64,000 nucleotides of DNA from Dysgonomonas sp. UBA7710. GTDB lineage: Bacteria; Bacteroidota; Bacteroidia; Bacteroidales; Dysgonomonadaceae. Below the pieces are notes generated by a model, which did no database searches, was not told the origin of the DNA, and was given only the letters and a program-made list of their open reading frames with translations. Below are positions 35,433 to 44,068 of this stretch, piece after piece (within the stretch, counting starts at the first letter, position 1; each line of letters opens with the position of its first letter). The position numbers and the translations under genes are program-made. Where the stretch lies: contig NZ_DLFW01000038.1 in NCBI RefSeq assembly GCF_002482385.1, positions 50,609 through 114,608 of the forward strand. The letters run 5' to 3'.

Positions 35433-37019
35433 TCATTTTCTATATTGAGCGGCTGTATCTTTCGCAACCTGCTTAATAATATTCTCTATATCCGCGTTGA
35501 TAACACCTTTTTTCAGTTGGTCCAATACATCTGCCTGATGCTGCATTTCCAATGTTCTCAGGAATTCAGTTTCAAAGTCATGAACTTTATCCTCAGGAAC
35601 ATGCCTCAACAACCCGTTTGTACCACAATACAATATTGCAATCTGGCGTTCCACCGGCATTGGCGCATATTGCGGCTGAACAAGCAACCGGGTGTTTTTC
35701 TTACCTTTGTCGATAGTCATTGCCGTTACAGCATCCAGATCCCCTCCAAATTGAGTAAATGCTTCCAGCTCGCGATATTGAGCCTGGTCTATCTTCAATG
35801 TTCCGGCCACTTTTTTCATCGCCTTCACCTGAGCCGAACCACCCACACGCGATACGGATATACCAACGTTAATAGCAGGGCGCAAACCTGAGTTAAATAA
35901 GTCAACATCAAGGAAAATCTGACCGTCGGTAATAGAAATCACATTAGTAGGGATATATGCCGACACGTCACCCGCCTGAGTCTCGATAATAGGTAATGCG
36001 GTAAGCGAACCTCCCGCTTTTACTTTACCTTTAAGACTTTCGGGCAAGTCGTTCATTTGCTCGGCAACTTCCTGCTGACTGATAATCTTGGCTGCACGCT
36101 CCAACAAACGTGAGTGCAAGTAGAATACGTCTCCCGGATAAGCTTCACGACCCGGAGGACGGCGAAGAATCAGGGACACTTCACGATAAGCTACCGCTTG
36201 CTTAGATAAGTCATCATAAACCACAAGGGCATGACGGCCTGTATCACGGAAATACTCTCCGATAGCAGCTCCCGCAAATGCGCCGAAATACTGCAAGGCC
36301 GCAGGTTCGGCTGCCGTAGCAGAAACAACAACGGTATACTTCATCGCGCCTTTTTCACGAAGTGTTTCAACGATATTGGCTACTGTCGAAGCTTTCTGAC
36401 CGATAGCTACATAAATACAATATACAGGGTCTCCGGCTTCATAGTTCGATTTCTGATTGATAATCGTATCGATGGCGATTGCTGTTTTTCCGGTCTGGCG
36501 GTCACCAATGATAAGCTCACGCTGACCTCTACCTATCGGAATCATGGCATCCACAGCTTTCAGACCTGTTTGCAACGGCTGCGCAACAGGCTGACGATAA
36601 ATAACCCCCGGAGCTTTGCGCTCCAACGGCATTTCGAGTAGTTCGCCCGTAATAGGACCTTTTCCATCCAACGGCTGACCAAGCGGGGTGATTACACGTC
36701 CGAGCATTCCTTCACCCACATTGATGGAGGCAATTCTCTTTGTACGTTTTACCGAAAAACCTTCTTTGATCTGATCGGACGGGCCAAGCAATACGGCTCC
36801 CACATTGTCTTCCTCGAGGTTCATCACAACGGCCATAATGCCATTGTCGAACTCAAGAAGCTCGTTAGCTTCCGCATTCTTCAGTCCATATATGCGAACA
36901 ACACCGTCCCCGACTTCAAGAACAGTACCCACCTCGTCGAATTGTACGCGGTTGCTAATGTTCTCAAGCTGCATTTTCAGCACTTCAGAGACTTCGCTTG
37001 CTTTTATATTTTCAGACAT
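35433..37019 (-). CDS. atpA: ATP synthase F1 subunit alpha
   Basis: 528 residues. Walker A GDRQTGKTAIAIDT, the conserved LILRRPPGREAYPGDVFYLHSRLLERAA segment with the arginine finger region near SVSRVGGSAQVKAMK, and the usual C-terminal helical domain. It forms the non-catalytic nucleotide sites. A 79-base gap filled with short repeats separates it from atpH. Confidence 0.99.
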   Translation of the reverse strand: MSENIKASEVSEVLKMQLENISNRVQFDEVGTVLEVGDGVVRIYGLKNAEANELLEFDNGIMAVVMNLEEDNVGAVLLGPSDQIKEGFSVKRTKRIASINVGEGMLGRVITPLGQPLDGKGPITGELLEMPLERKAPGVIYRQPVAQPLQTGLKAVDAMIPIGRGQRELIIGDRQTGKTAIAIDTIINQKSNYEAGDPVYCIYVAIGQKASTVANIVETLREKGAMKYTVVVSATAAEPAALQYFGAFAGAAIGEYFRDTGRHALVVYDDLSKQAVAYREVSLILRRPPGREAYPGDVFYLHSRLLERAAKIISQQEVAEQMNDLPESLKGKVKAGGSLTALPIIETQAGDVSAYIPTNVISITDGQIFLDVDLFNSGLRPAINVGISVSRVGGSAQVKAMKKVAGTLKIDQAQYRELEAFTQFGGDLDAVTAMTIDKGKKNTRLLVQPQYAPMPVERQIAILYCGTNGLLRHVPEDKVHDFETEFLRTLEMQHQADVLDQLKKGVINADIENIIKQVAKDTAAQYRK

Positions 37020-37098
37020 AAATCAATTTAATTATAAGTTATAAATTATGAATTATGAGTTTCATTAGCTCATTTTCATATTGGCATATTGGCATATA
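37020..37098 (-). repeat. Degenerate repeat tract between atpH and atpA
   Basis: ATAAGTT, ATAAATT, ATGAATT, ATGAGTT heptamers (about 37030-37061) then TTGGCATA, TTGGCATA units (37080-37095). It lies inside the atp transcript. Confidence 0.6.
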
Positions 37099-37653
37099 TC
37101 ACATCATCTTACTGTTTTCGGCGACAAACTGTTGTTTAATCTGCTTCAGCTGAGTCTTCACACTGGCATCGAGCCGGTATGTATCGATATAAAGGATAAA
37201 TCCTCCTTCGATATCAGGATCTACACTTGTTTCAAAATCAAGGGTTCCGGGTTTGATTGTTTGCAGCAATCCCTTCATCTTTTCTATTACAGCAGCATCT
37301 ACAGACGTAGCTGTAACCAGTTTTCCTGTATTGATATGCTTCGACTCACAATATAAGTCCACATAACTCAATGCTATATTCCGAAGATATACTTCCCTTT
37401 TATTTTTCACAACAAGATCGACAAACCGGACAAATACATCGCTACCCTTTCCCCCTATGGAGGCTTTAATCAGCGCGAGTTTATCATCAGCGTTCAACGT
37501 AGGATTATCCATTGCCATACGCAACCGGGGCTCGGCTGCGAATGCAGCTGCAAGCACCTTCATCTCCGAAAAGAGAATATTTTCGGATTTATTGTCGATA
37601 GCAAATTGCAACAACGCTTTAGCATATCGCTTAGAGATCATCCCTTCATTCAT
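37099..37653 (-). CDS. atpH: ATP synthase F1 subunit delta
   Basis: 184 residues. N-terminal helical domain with GMISKRYAKALLQFAI and the C-terminal signature VDPDIEGGFILYIDTYRLDASVKTQLKQI, the usual delta/OSCP end. It joins the F1 head to the peripheral stalk. It starts 5 bases after atpF stops. Confidence 0.96.
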   Translation of the reverse strand: MNEGMISKRYAKALLQFAIDNKSENILFSEMKVLAAAFAAEPRLRMAMDNPTLNADDKLALIKASIGGKGSDVFVRFVDLVVKNKREVYLRNIALSYVDLYCESKHINTGKLVTATSVDAAVIEKMKGLLQTIKPGTLDFETSVDPDIEGGFILYIDTYRLDASVKTQLKQIKQQFVAENSKMM

Positions 37654-37658
37654 AACAG

Positions 37659-38159
37659 TTAAGATTTAGATACCATAGCCTCATCAACCAGGCGATCAAT
37701 CATTGACATCTGAGCTTTTGGGTCTTTCAGAGATTCGCGAAGAACTTTTTCGGCCACATCGACGGAAAGCTCGGCTACCTGACGACGAATGTCCCGGATA
37801 GCCTGCTCTTTTTCCGCTTGTATCTGTTTCCTTATTTCTTCGAGTTCTTTAGCCCCAGCCACTTTTGCTTGTTCACGCGCTTCGTTTACAATACGGTCGC
37901 GGGTGTCGGCAGCATCCTTCAAGATCTTCACCTGTTCTGCTTTGGCCGAGTTAAGAAGTTCATCACTTTTTTCTTTTATCTTGGCCAACTGCTCATTCGC
38001 TTTATGAGCTGCATCCAATGAGTCCTGTATATAGTTTTTGCGTTCATCCACCATTTTGGTAATCACAGGGAAACCAAATTTAGCGAGAATGAAGAAAACA
38101 ATACCGAACGAAAGAAGCATCCAAAAGAGAAGCCCAGATTCAGGTAATAGTAAATTCAT
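37659..38159 (-). CDS. atpF: ATP synthase Fo subunit b
   Basis: 166 residues: one N-terminal membrane helix (SGLLFWMLLSFGIVFFILAKF), then a long amphipathic, Ala/Glu/Lys/Arg-rich helix that dimerises as the peripheral stalk. Positioned between atpE and atpH as usual. Confidence 0.97.
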   Translation of the reverse strand: MNLLLPESGLLFWMLLSFGIVFFILAKFGFPVITKMVDERKNYIQDSLDAAHKANEQLAKIKEKSDELLNSAKAEQVKILKDAADTRDRIVNEAREQAKVAGAKELEEIRKQIQAEKEQAIRDIRRQVAELSVDVAEKVLRESLKDPKAQMSMIDRLVDEAMVSKS

Positions 38160-38256
38160 ATTTTTATTAATTTAATGTTTAAAAATTTAATATTTAAAGA
38201 TTAAAGCGTTATTATCACATTTTTAAATCCTTAAATCTTAAATCCTTAAATATTTA
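38160..38256 (-). repeat. Degenerate TTAAATCC-type tract between atpE and atpF
   Basis: Repeated TTAAATCC/TTAAATCT words at about 38222-38250 and related TTTAA words before them. It lies inside the atp operon. Confidence 0.55.
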
Positions 38257-38505
38257 TTAAAGGATAAATCCGCATACAACAACAGCAAACAAGGCAACCC
38301 CCTCTACTAACGCTGCCGCAATAATCATGGATGTACGGATATCTCCGGCTGCATCCGGTTGACGGGCAATACCTTCCATAGCAGAACTACCGATTTTACC
38401 GATACCGATGCCTGCTCCGATTACAGCTAATCCTGCACCAAGTGCAGCACCAAAACCTGTTAAGCTTGCAGCTTCTGCTGCTTGTAATAAAGTTGATAGT
38501 AACAT
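38257..38505 (-). CDS. atpE: ATP synthase Fo subunit c
   Basis: 82 residues, two helices joined by the polar loop ARQPDAAGD. The first helix has the Gly/Ala motif GAALGAGLAVIGAGIGIGKIG. The second carries the ion-binding glutamate in AALVEGVALFAVV. The residue after the glutamate is Gly, and the Ser/Thr seen in sodium-binding c-rings is absent, so proton coupling is inferred. Confidence 0.97.
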   Translation of the reverse strand: MLLSTLLQAAEAASLTGFGAALGAGLAVIGAGIGIGKIGSSAMEGIARQPDAAGDIRTSMIIAAALVEGVALFAVVVCGFIL

Positions 38506-38676
38506 AATTTTTACTTTTAATTAGTTAATTATTTATTGTTTTATTTTAGTTACGAGTTACGAGTTACAAATCACAAGTCAAACACAAGTTGACAAGTGAA
38601 TGAGTAAACTGGTTTTATTGTTTCTTTAAATTCGTTTCATTGGCATATTGGCACATTTTCAAATTGGCTAATCAAT
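38506..38676 (-). repeat. Degenerate repeat tract between atpB and atpE
   Basis: AGTTACG, AGTTACG, AGTTACA heptamers at about 38549-38569, then ACAAGT-type words, then TTGGCATATTGGCACATTTTC (38640-38660). The same words occur at 12102-12242 and 51361-51450. It lies inside the atp operon. Confidence 0.65.
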
Positions 38677-39789
38677 TTAATGCTTTTCTTCTACGTGATG
38701 ATGCGGTTCGGCTTGTGCCAGACCGATAAATACAGCCGATAACATAGTAAACACATACGCCTGGATGTATGCAACCAGAATTTCTACCAGACTGATAAAA
38801 ATTGTAAGCAATACAGAAACTACAGTCATCGAGCTATTGATGACAGTTCCCAGATTGACCGTAACAAATATAAGGCATGTCAATCCCAGTACAATGGAGT
38901 GTCCGGCAAGGATATTGGCAAAAAGACGAATCATCAATGCAAACGGCTTGGTAAAGACACCTACCAACTCGATAGCAGGCATAATCGGAATCGGAACTTT
39001 CAACCATGTCGGCACATCGGGCCAGAATACTTCTTTCCAATATTCCTTTGTCCCGAAAAGGTTTACTGTAAAGAATGTAAACAGTGCCAGTATCAGCGTG
39101 ATGGCAATATTACCCGTCACATTCGCCCCTCCCGGAAATATAGGGATCAATCCCATTATATTGTTGAAGAAGATGAAAAAGAATACGGTAAGCAGATAAG
39201 GCGAAAACTTCCTGTAATTCTTACCCACACAAGGTTTGATGATATCATCCTGAACGCTCATTATGAACATTTCCATGAAACCGACAAAACCTTTCGGAGC
39301 TTTCTTTTCCCCGCTTTTCGCCTGTTTTTTATACCAACCGGCAACGCTCATTACTATAACGAGTAATAAGACAGAGCTGATTATCAGGCTGGTCGCATTC
39401 TTGGTAAGTGAAAAATCCCACGGACGCACTTCTTCTCCTGCAGCATTCTTTTCTACTATTTTGCCTTTATATTTACCATCGGGAGCAATATAAAAGCCTT
39501 CGTATGCTTCGTGCCCGTGATGGAATCTGGTTGACATAAATATATGCCACCCGCTGGTTTCACCCTTTACTATAATTGGCAAAGGGATACTCAGATGGAA
39601 ATCGCCGAAACTAGCCATATGCCATTCATAGGAGTCGGCCAGGTGGTCGAGAATCAATTCTTTTACGTTCAATTCGCCTTCTTCCTGCTCCACTTTGGCT
39701 TCATGTCCTTCTTCCGCCACTACAGGCTGCATGCCCGCGACTGCAAACAGAAAGACTATGGCTGTAACATATTTCAAATAGTGTTTCAT
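38677..39789 (-). CDS. atpB: ATP synthase Fo subunit a with extended periplasmic N-terminus
   Basis: 370 residues, over 100 longer than E. coli subunit a. The excess is an N-terminal signal-like segment (YVTAIVFLFAVAGMQPVVA) and a charged domain of about 100 residues before the first core helix. The core is standard: the essential arginine lies in FALMIRLFANILAGH, and the last helices end with HHHVEEKH. Long forms are usual in Bacteroidota. It overlaps the preceding small gene by 4 bases (ATGA). Confidence 0.97.
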   Translation of the reverse strand: MKHYLKYVTAIVFLFAVAGMQPVVAEEGHEAKVEQEEGELNVKELILDHLADSYEWHMASFGDFHLSIPLPIIVKGETSGWHIFMSTRFHHGHEAYEGFYIAPDGKYKGKIVEKNAAGEEVRPWDFSLTKNATSLIISSVLLLVIVMSVAGWYKKQAKSGEKKAPKGFVGFMEMFIMSVQDDIIKPCVGKNYRKFSPYLLTVFFFIFFNNIMGLIPIFPGGANVTGNIAITLILALFTFFTVNLFGTKEYWKEVFWPDVPTWLKVPIPIMPAIELVGVFTKPFALMIRLFANILAGHSIVLGLTCLIFVTVNLGTVINSSMTVVSVLLTIFISLVEILVAYIQAYVFTMLSAVFIGLAQAEPHHHVEEKH

Positions 39790-40193
39790 ATACTATTGTT
39801 GTTTTTCTTTATCCGTTTTTCTATTCTGGTGAACAAATAGGCTTCAAAGGCCAGGAACAACAGATAGAAAATCATAAAAATAAGAACGAAACTCTTTATA
39901 TTTTCCTTAACTATAATTGCATATGCCCCAACAAAAATGAGTGCTGCAAATATCTTTATCACCTTTGTCAGCATATATGTATTCAACATCTGCCGCGAAG
40001 TAGCCTTCCGGCTTGATGATTCTACATAGACGAGGATCAAAGATTCTAACAGTAGAAAAAAGAGCAAAATACCTTCGTACCAGTGCGGATAATACTGCGG
40101 AAACTGATAGTACAGCAAAGCACCGATCAAAGCCCCTGCGATAAGGCCGAATGCCAGTAACGAAGTAATTAATTTGGCTTTAAAAAAGTCCAT
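39786..40193 (-). CDS. Small four-helix membrane protein of the atp operon (AtpI-like)
   Basis: 135 residues with four predicted helices (about 8-28, 42-58, 78-95, 104-122) and a basic tail (RIEKRIKKNNNSI). Its location between atpC and atpB, coupled by ATGA overlap, matches the poorly conserved AtpI-like protein of other atp operons, which helps c-ring assembly. Sequence similarity alone is not enough to be sure. Confidence 0.7.
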   Translation of the reverse strand: MDFFKAKLITSLLAFGLIAGALIGALLYYQFPQYYPHWYEGILLFFLLLESLILVYVESSSRKATSRQMLNTYMLTKVIKIFAALIFVGAYAIIVKENIKSFVLIFMIFYLLFLAFEAYLFTRIEKRIKKNNNSI

Positions 40194-40196
40194 TCT

Positions 40197-40445
40197 TTAA
40201 GCTACGCAAATTGTCACAACTCCGTTGTTCACTTCTGCTATACCGCCATTCACTTCTTCTGTTTTTTCCGATCCGCCGGCCGTGTAAATAATTACACCTT
40301 CTTTCAATGGTGAAATCAACGGTGCATGGTCGGGATAAACTCCGAAGCTGCCCGAGATACCGGGTATGACTACCGAAGCCACAGCACCCGAAAACAGTTT
40401 CTTTTCGGCTGATATAATATTAAGTTGGAGTTCTGTTTTTTTCAT
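40197..40445 (-). CDS. atpC: ATP synthase F1 subunit epsilon (short form)
   Basis: 82 residues from the ATG at 40445 (MKKTELQLNIISAEKKLFSG). An earlier in-frame ATG at 40469 would add eight residues from a repeat tract and is rejected. It comprises only the N-terminal beta-sandwich (GVYPDHAPLISPL). The C-terminal helical hairpin that inhibits ATP hydrolysis in E. coli is absent, as is common in this phylum. Confidence 0.93.
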   Translation of the reverse strand: MKKTELQLNIISAEKKLFSGAVASVVIPGISGSFGVYPDHAPLISPLKEGVIIYTAGGSEKTEEVNGGIAEVNNGVVTICVA

Positions 40446-40541
40446 ATTCTTTAATTTGTATATTAGCAAATTAGCAGATTAGCAGATTACAACACTTTTG
40501 TAAATTCTATTTGCTAATTTCCAAATTTTCGAATTTGCTAA
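40446..40541 (-). repeat. Degenerate TAGCAGAT-type tract between atpD and atpC
   Basis: TAGCAAAT, TAGCAGAT, TAGCAGAT octamers (about 40463-40488) and TTGCTAATTT words (40509-40540). It lies inside the atp operon. Confidence 0.6.
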
Positions 40542-42056
40542 TTATTCCGCCGCCTGAGCCAGTATTTTCTTACCTTTCTCTATAGCATCTTCGATTGTTC
40601 CTACATTCAAGAATGCCTGTTCAGGTAAATAATCCACTTCTCCGTCCAATATTCGTTGGAAACCTTTGATAGTATCCTGAATATCAACAATTACACCCGG
40701 CACTCCGGTGAATTGCTCTGCTACATTAAACGGCTGGGACAAGAAACGTTGGATACGTCTTGCACGGTTCACAGTTTGCCTGTCCTCATCGGAAAGTTCT
40801 TCCATACCCAGAATGGCAATAATATCCTGTAGTTCCTTATTGCGCTGAAGTATTTCTTTCACGCGTTGGGCTGTATCGTAATGCTCCTGACCTACAACAA
40901 TAGGGTCGAGGCTTCGGGAAGTAGAACCCAGCGGGTCCACGGCCGGATAAATACCCATCTCGGTGATCTTTCGGTCGAGAACGGTCGTAGCATCCAAGTG
41001 GGAGAATGTTGTCGCAGGCGCAGGGTCGGTCAAGTCATCGGCAGGTACATACACTGCCTGTACCGATGTGATGGACCCGTTCTTAGTAGAAGTAATACGT
41101 TCCTGCATCGCCCCCATCTCCGTAGCGAGCGTAGGCTGGTAACCCACCGCCGAAGGCATACGTCCCAACAAGGCCGAAACTTCCGAACCGGCTTGTGTAA
41201 AACGGAATATATTATCAATAAATAAAAGGATATCTTTTGGCCCGTCTGATTTTGCATCGCGGAACGATTCGGCTATAGTCAGTCCCGAAAGGGCTACGTC
41301 GGCACGTGCTCCCGGCGGCTCGTTCATCTGTCCGAATACAAGTGAGATCTGGGATTTTTCAAGTTCCTTAGAATCTACTTTAGACAAATCCCAATGGCCT
41401 TCTTCCATACTTTTTTCAAACTCTTCTCCGTAACGGACAACTTTCGATTCTATCATTTCACGCAACAGGTCATTCCCTTCACGGGTACGCTCCCCTACCC
41501 CTGCAAATACAGAATAACCATTGTGCTTTTTAGCAATATTATTAATAAGTTCCATGATTAGCACTGTCTTACCAACTCCGGCTCCACCGAATAAACCTAC
41601 TTTACCTCCTTTTGCATATGGGGCCAGCAAGTCCACTACTTTAATTCCGGTGAAAAGAACTTCGCGTGTAGTCTGTAGTTCTTCGAATTTTGGCGGTTCC
41701 CGGTGAATGGGGTTCCCTCCGGTCTTATCCAAGGTACTCATACCATCGATAGCATCCCCTACAACATTCATCAAACGACCTTTTACCTGATCTCCTGCCG
41801 GCATTCTGATAGGTGAGCCCAAAGGTATCACATCCAATCCCCGGCTCAGGCCATCGGTACTATCCATAGCTACGGCACGTACAGTGTCTTCGCCTATGTG
41901 TTGTTTAACTTCGAGAATCAAAGAGCGACCATCAGGCCTTTTAATTTCAAGGGCATCATTGATATTCGGCAAGTTCGATGCAGGGTTGGCTGTGTCGAAA
42001 AACACGTCCACCACCGGTCCGATTATTTGAGATACATGCCCAACAATTTGTGACAT
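40542..42056 (-). CDS. atpD: ATP synthase F1 subunit beta
   Basis: 504 residues. Walker A GGAGVGKTVLIMEL, the catalytic GERTREGNDL, Walker B DILLFIDNIFRFTQAGSEVSALLGRMPSAVGYQPTL region, and the C-terminal helical domain with the DELSEED-like MEELSDEDR. First gene of the Bacteroidota-type operon atpD-atpC-(atpI-like)-atpB-atpE-atpF-atpH-atpA-atpG, here complete. It has a long leader containing two hairpins. Confidence 0.99.
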   Translation of the reverse strand: MSQIVGHVSQIIGPVVDVFFDTANPASNLPNINDALEIKRPDGRSLILEVKQHIGEDTVRAVAMDSTDGLSRGLDVIPLGSPIRMPAGDQVKGRLMNVVGDAIDGMSTLDKTGGNPIHREPPKFEELQTTREVLFTGIKVVDLLAPYAKGGKVGLFGGAGVGKTVLIMELINNIAKKHNGYSVFAGVGERTREGNDLLREMIESKVVRYGEEFEKSMEEGHWDLSKVDSKELEKSQISLVFGQMNEPPGARADVALSGLTIAESFRDAKSDGPKDILLFIDNIFRFTQAGSEVSALLGRMPSAVGYQPTLATEMGAMQERITSTKNGSITSVQAVYVPADDLTDPAPATTFSHLDATTVLDRKITEMGIYPAVDPLGSTSRSLDPIVVGQEHYDTAQRVKEILQRNKELQDIIAILGMEELSDEDRQTVNRARRIQRFLSQPFNVAEQFTGVPGVIVDIQDTIKGFQRILDGEVDYLPEQAFLNVGTIEDAIEKGKKILAQAAE

Positions 42057-42602
42057 AAGCTTTCTATTTATTATTTATTTTCTATTATTTCCGTCTGCTC
42101 AAAAGTATGCACTATGCAAGTCTCGAAGAATTGCCCCAGCAATTCCCTACCACTTTTTATAAAAGTTTTAAAATTAATAAAACTTTTGGAGAATCAGTAA
42201 ATATTGAAGACCTTTCTATATAATTTATGGCACCAGACTCCTCTATATAATGTCGTCGCAAATATAAACAATATAAATTTTTAATAGTATTTTTGCAAAC
42301 AAAAAAAATAAGTATGCTTATCATTTTTAAATCTTAGTTAACTACAATGTTTTAAATAGTTAAATATTCTACGGATTATTTGAAATGAGAGATATTTTGC
42401 TTAATTAGTTGTAGATATACGTTAATAAGAACACTGAAAGACACATCTTATCAAACATTCAAAAGAACTATCCCGTAAAGCGCATCATTAATAGCAAGAC
42501 TACCCCTAAATCTGAAAACAGATACTTTCTATTTATCATTTTTAATCGTATTTTTGTAAAGCGAATTTATTCATTATAAAATAATCCTCTTAAAATAAAG
42601 AA
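42057..42602. other. Divergent intergenic region between atpD and carboxynorspermidine dehydrogenase
   Basis: 546 non-coding bases. On the atpD side there are two perfect hairpins: GAATTGC/GCAATTC with a 4-nt loop (42128-42145) and AAAAGTTTTA/TAAAACTTTT (42161-42187). A minus-strand -7 candidate TATATTTG lies at 42266-42259. On the other side is the dehydrogenase promoter (42526-42556). The middle, about 42300-42520, is AT-rich and shows nothing I can identify. Confidence 0.6.
42526..42556 (+). promoter_or_regulatory. Promoter of the carboxynorspermidine dehydrogenase gene
   Basis: TTTC at 42526-42529, a 19-bp spacer and TATTTTTG at 42549-42556. The -7 box fits TAnnTTTG fully. The leader is about 40 bases. 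Confidence 0.55.
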
Positions 42603-43796
42603 ATGGGAAAAGTTTTAATTATCGGAGCCGGAGGTGTTGGCACTGTTGTAGCGCACAAAGTTGCCCAAAATATGGATGTCTTTACCGAAATAATGCTGGC
42701 TAGCCGTACAAAATCGAAATGTGATGCTATTGCTAAGGCTATAGGTGGGAATAAAATACAGACAGCGCAGGTTGATGCAGACAATGTTGAAGATCTGAAG
42801 AGGCTATTCAATTCTTTCAAACCGGAATTGGTCATCAATGTCGCATTGCCTTATCAGGACCTGACAATAATGGATGCCTGCCTTGCTTGTGGAGTCAATT
42901 ATCTGGACACAGCCAATTATGAACCGAAAGAAGAAGCTAAATACGAATACAGTTGGCAATGGGCTTATCAAGAGAGGTTTAAAGAAGTCGGGCTCACGGC
43001 AATACTGGGTTGTGGATTCGATCCCGGAGTTACCAGTGTATTCACAGCCTATGCCGCCAAACATCACTTCGATGAGATACATTACCTCGACATCGTGGAT
43101 TGTAATGCAGGCGATCATGGAAAAGCTTTTGCTACCAATTTTAATCCGGAAATCAATATACGTGAAGTTACCCAGAAAGGTAAATACTGGGAAGATGGCA
43201 AATGGGTGGAAACTGAACCTCATGCCATACACAAGCCATTGGATTACCCGAATATCGGACCAAAAGAATCGTATGTAATTTATCACGAAGAGTTGGAATC
43301 GCTTGTCAAAAACTTCCCGACACTGAAACGTGCGCGTTTTTGGATGACATTCGGACAAGAGTATCTCACACATTTGCGTGTTATACAGAATATAGGTATG
43401 GCACGTATCGACCCTATTATCTATAACGGAGTGGAAATCGTTCCTATTCAGTTTCTGAAAGCCGTATTACCTGATCCGGGTGAATTAGGAGAAAATTATA
43501 CAGGTGAAACATCTATCGGATGCCGTATCAAAGGTATAAAAGATGGGAAAGAACGCACCTACTATGTCTATAACAACTGCTCCCACGAAGCTGCCTACAA
43601 AGAAACGGGCGCGCAAGGGGTGAGCTACACTACCGGCGTACCCGCGACCATCGGTGCAATCATGTTTATGAAAGGCCTTTGGCGCAAACCGGGAGTATAT
43701 AATGTAGAAGAATTTAATCCGGACCCATTTATGGAGCAACTGAATAAACAAGGCCTGCCTTGGCATGAATTGTTCGATGTGGATCTGGAAATGTAA
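42603..43796 (+). CDS. Carboxynorspermidine dehydrogenase (saccharopine dehydrogenase family)
   Basis: 397 residues. An N-terminal Rossmann motif (VLIIGAGGVGTVVAHKVAQN) is followed by the saccharopine-dehydrogenase fold with the family segments VINVALPYQDLTIMDACLACGVNYLDTANYEP and ILGCGFDPGVTSVF. The overall sequence fits carboxynorspermidine dehydrogenase, which reductively condenses aspartate semialdehyde with a diamine to carboxy-(nor)spermidine, the alternative spermidine route used in this phylum. No decarboxylase partner (nspC) is adjacent. It is transcribed alone and followed by a terminator. Confidence 0.85.
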   Translation: MGKVLIIGAGGVGTVVAHKVAQNMDVFTEIMLASRTKSKCDAIAKAIGGNKIQTAQVDADNVEDLKRLFNSFKPELVINVALPYQDLTIMDACLACGVNYLDTANYEPKEEAKYEYSWQWAYQERFKEVGLTAILGCGFDPGVTSVFTAYAAKHHFDEIHYLDIVDCNAGDHGKAFATNFNPEINIREVTQKGKYWEDGKWVETEPHAIHKPLDYPNIGPKESYVIYHEELESLVKNFPTLKRARFWMTFGQEYLTHLRVIQNIGMARIDPIIYNGVEIVPIQFLKAVLPDPGELGENYTGETSIGCRIKGIKDGKERTYYVYNNCSHEAAYKETGAQGVSYTTGVPATIGAIMFMKGLWRKPGVYNVEEFNPDPFMEQLNKQGLPWHELFDVDLEM

Positions 43797-43811
43797 TCAA
43801 ACACATAAATT

Positions 43812-43841
43812 GGAAGTCCCTTTTCGGGGCTTCTTTTTTTT
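43812..43841 (+). terminator. Intrinsic terminator of the carboxynorspermidine dehydrogenase gene
   Basis: GAAGTCCC / GGGGCTTC stem (one G-U pair) with a 5-nt loop and an eight-base T-run, 16 bases after the stop codon. Confidence 0.85.
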
Positions 43842-43885
43842 ACTATTTAAGAAATAAATAAATCAATTATCTCAAAAAAAGTATC

Positions 43886-43893
43886 TATCTTTG
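43886..43893 (+). promoter_or_regulatory. -7 promoter element of the pyrBI leader
   Basis: TATCTTTG, a perfect TAnnTTTG match. Transcription would start near 43900, giving a 170-base leader before pyrB. The -33 position holds no TTTG. Confidence 0.5.
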
Positions 43894-43917
43894 AAAAATA
43901 ATAAAATAAAGATTGTC

Positions 43918-43998
43918 ATGAAACGAAAATATATGCGAGATCATCATTTTATACCCGAAGACAATCTATTTATTTGCAACAACTATTTTAATATATAG
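43918..43998 (+). CDS. 26-codon leader ORF upstream of pyrB (candidate leader peptide)
   Basis: ATG at 43918 to TAG at 43996. The peptide is MKRKYMRDHHFIPEDNLF followed by ICNNYFNI. It starts about 18 bases after the probable transcription start and ends 7 bases before the terminator hairpin that precedes pyrB. Its first codons lie between the arms of an 8-bp inverted repeat (AGATTGTC 43910-43917 / GACAATCT 43960-43967). The layout is that of a transcription-attenuation leader such as E. coli pyrL. No strong codon bias for one amino acid is seen. Expression is not proven. Confidence 0.5.
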   Translation: MKRKYMRDHHFIPEDNLFICNNYFNI

Positions 43999-44005
43999 AT
44001 AATTT

Positions 44006-44041
44006 ATCCTCGAAGAAGTTCTCTTTTTCGGGGATTTTTTT
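44006..44041 (+). terminator. Intrinsic terminator in the pyrBI leader (candidate attenuator)
   Basis: Twelve-pair stem, 5' arm ATCCTCGAAGAA (44006-44017) and 3' arm TTTTTCGGGGAT (44024-44035) with two G-U pairs, a 6-nt loop and a seven-base T-run, ending 27 bases before the pyrB ATG. The upstream gene already has its own terminator, and no promoter fits between this hairpin and pyrB. Leader bases CCCGAAG (43954-43960) can pair with TTTCGGG of the 3' arm, a possible antiterminator. Confidence 0.75.
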
Positions 44042-44068
44042 GATATAATATAAAACCTGATTAAACAT

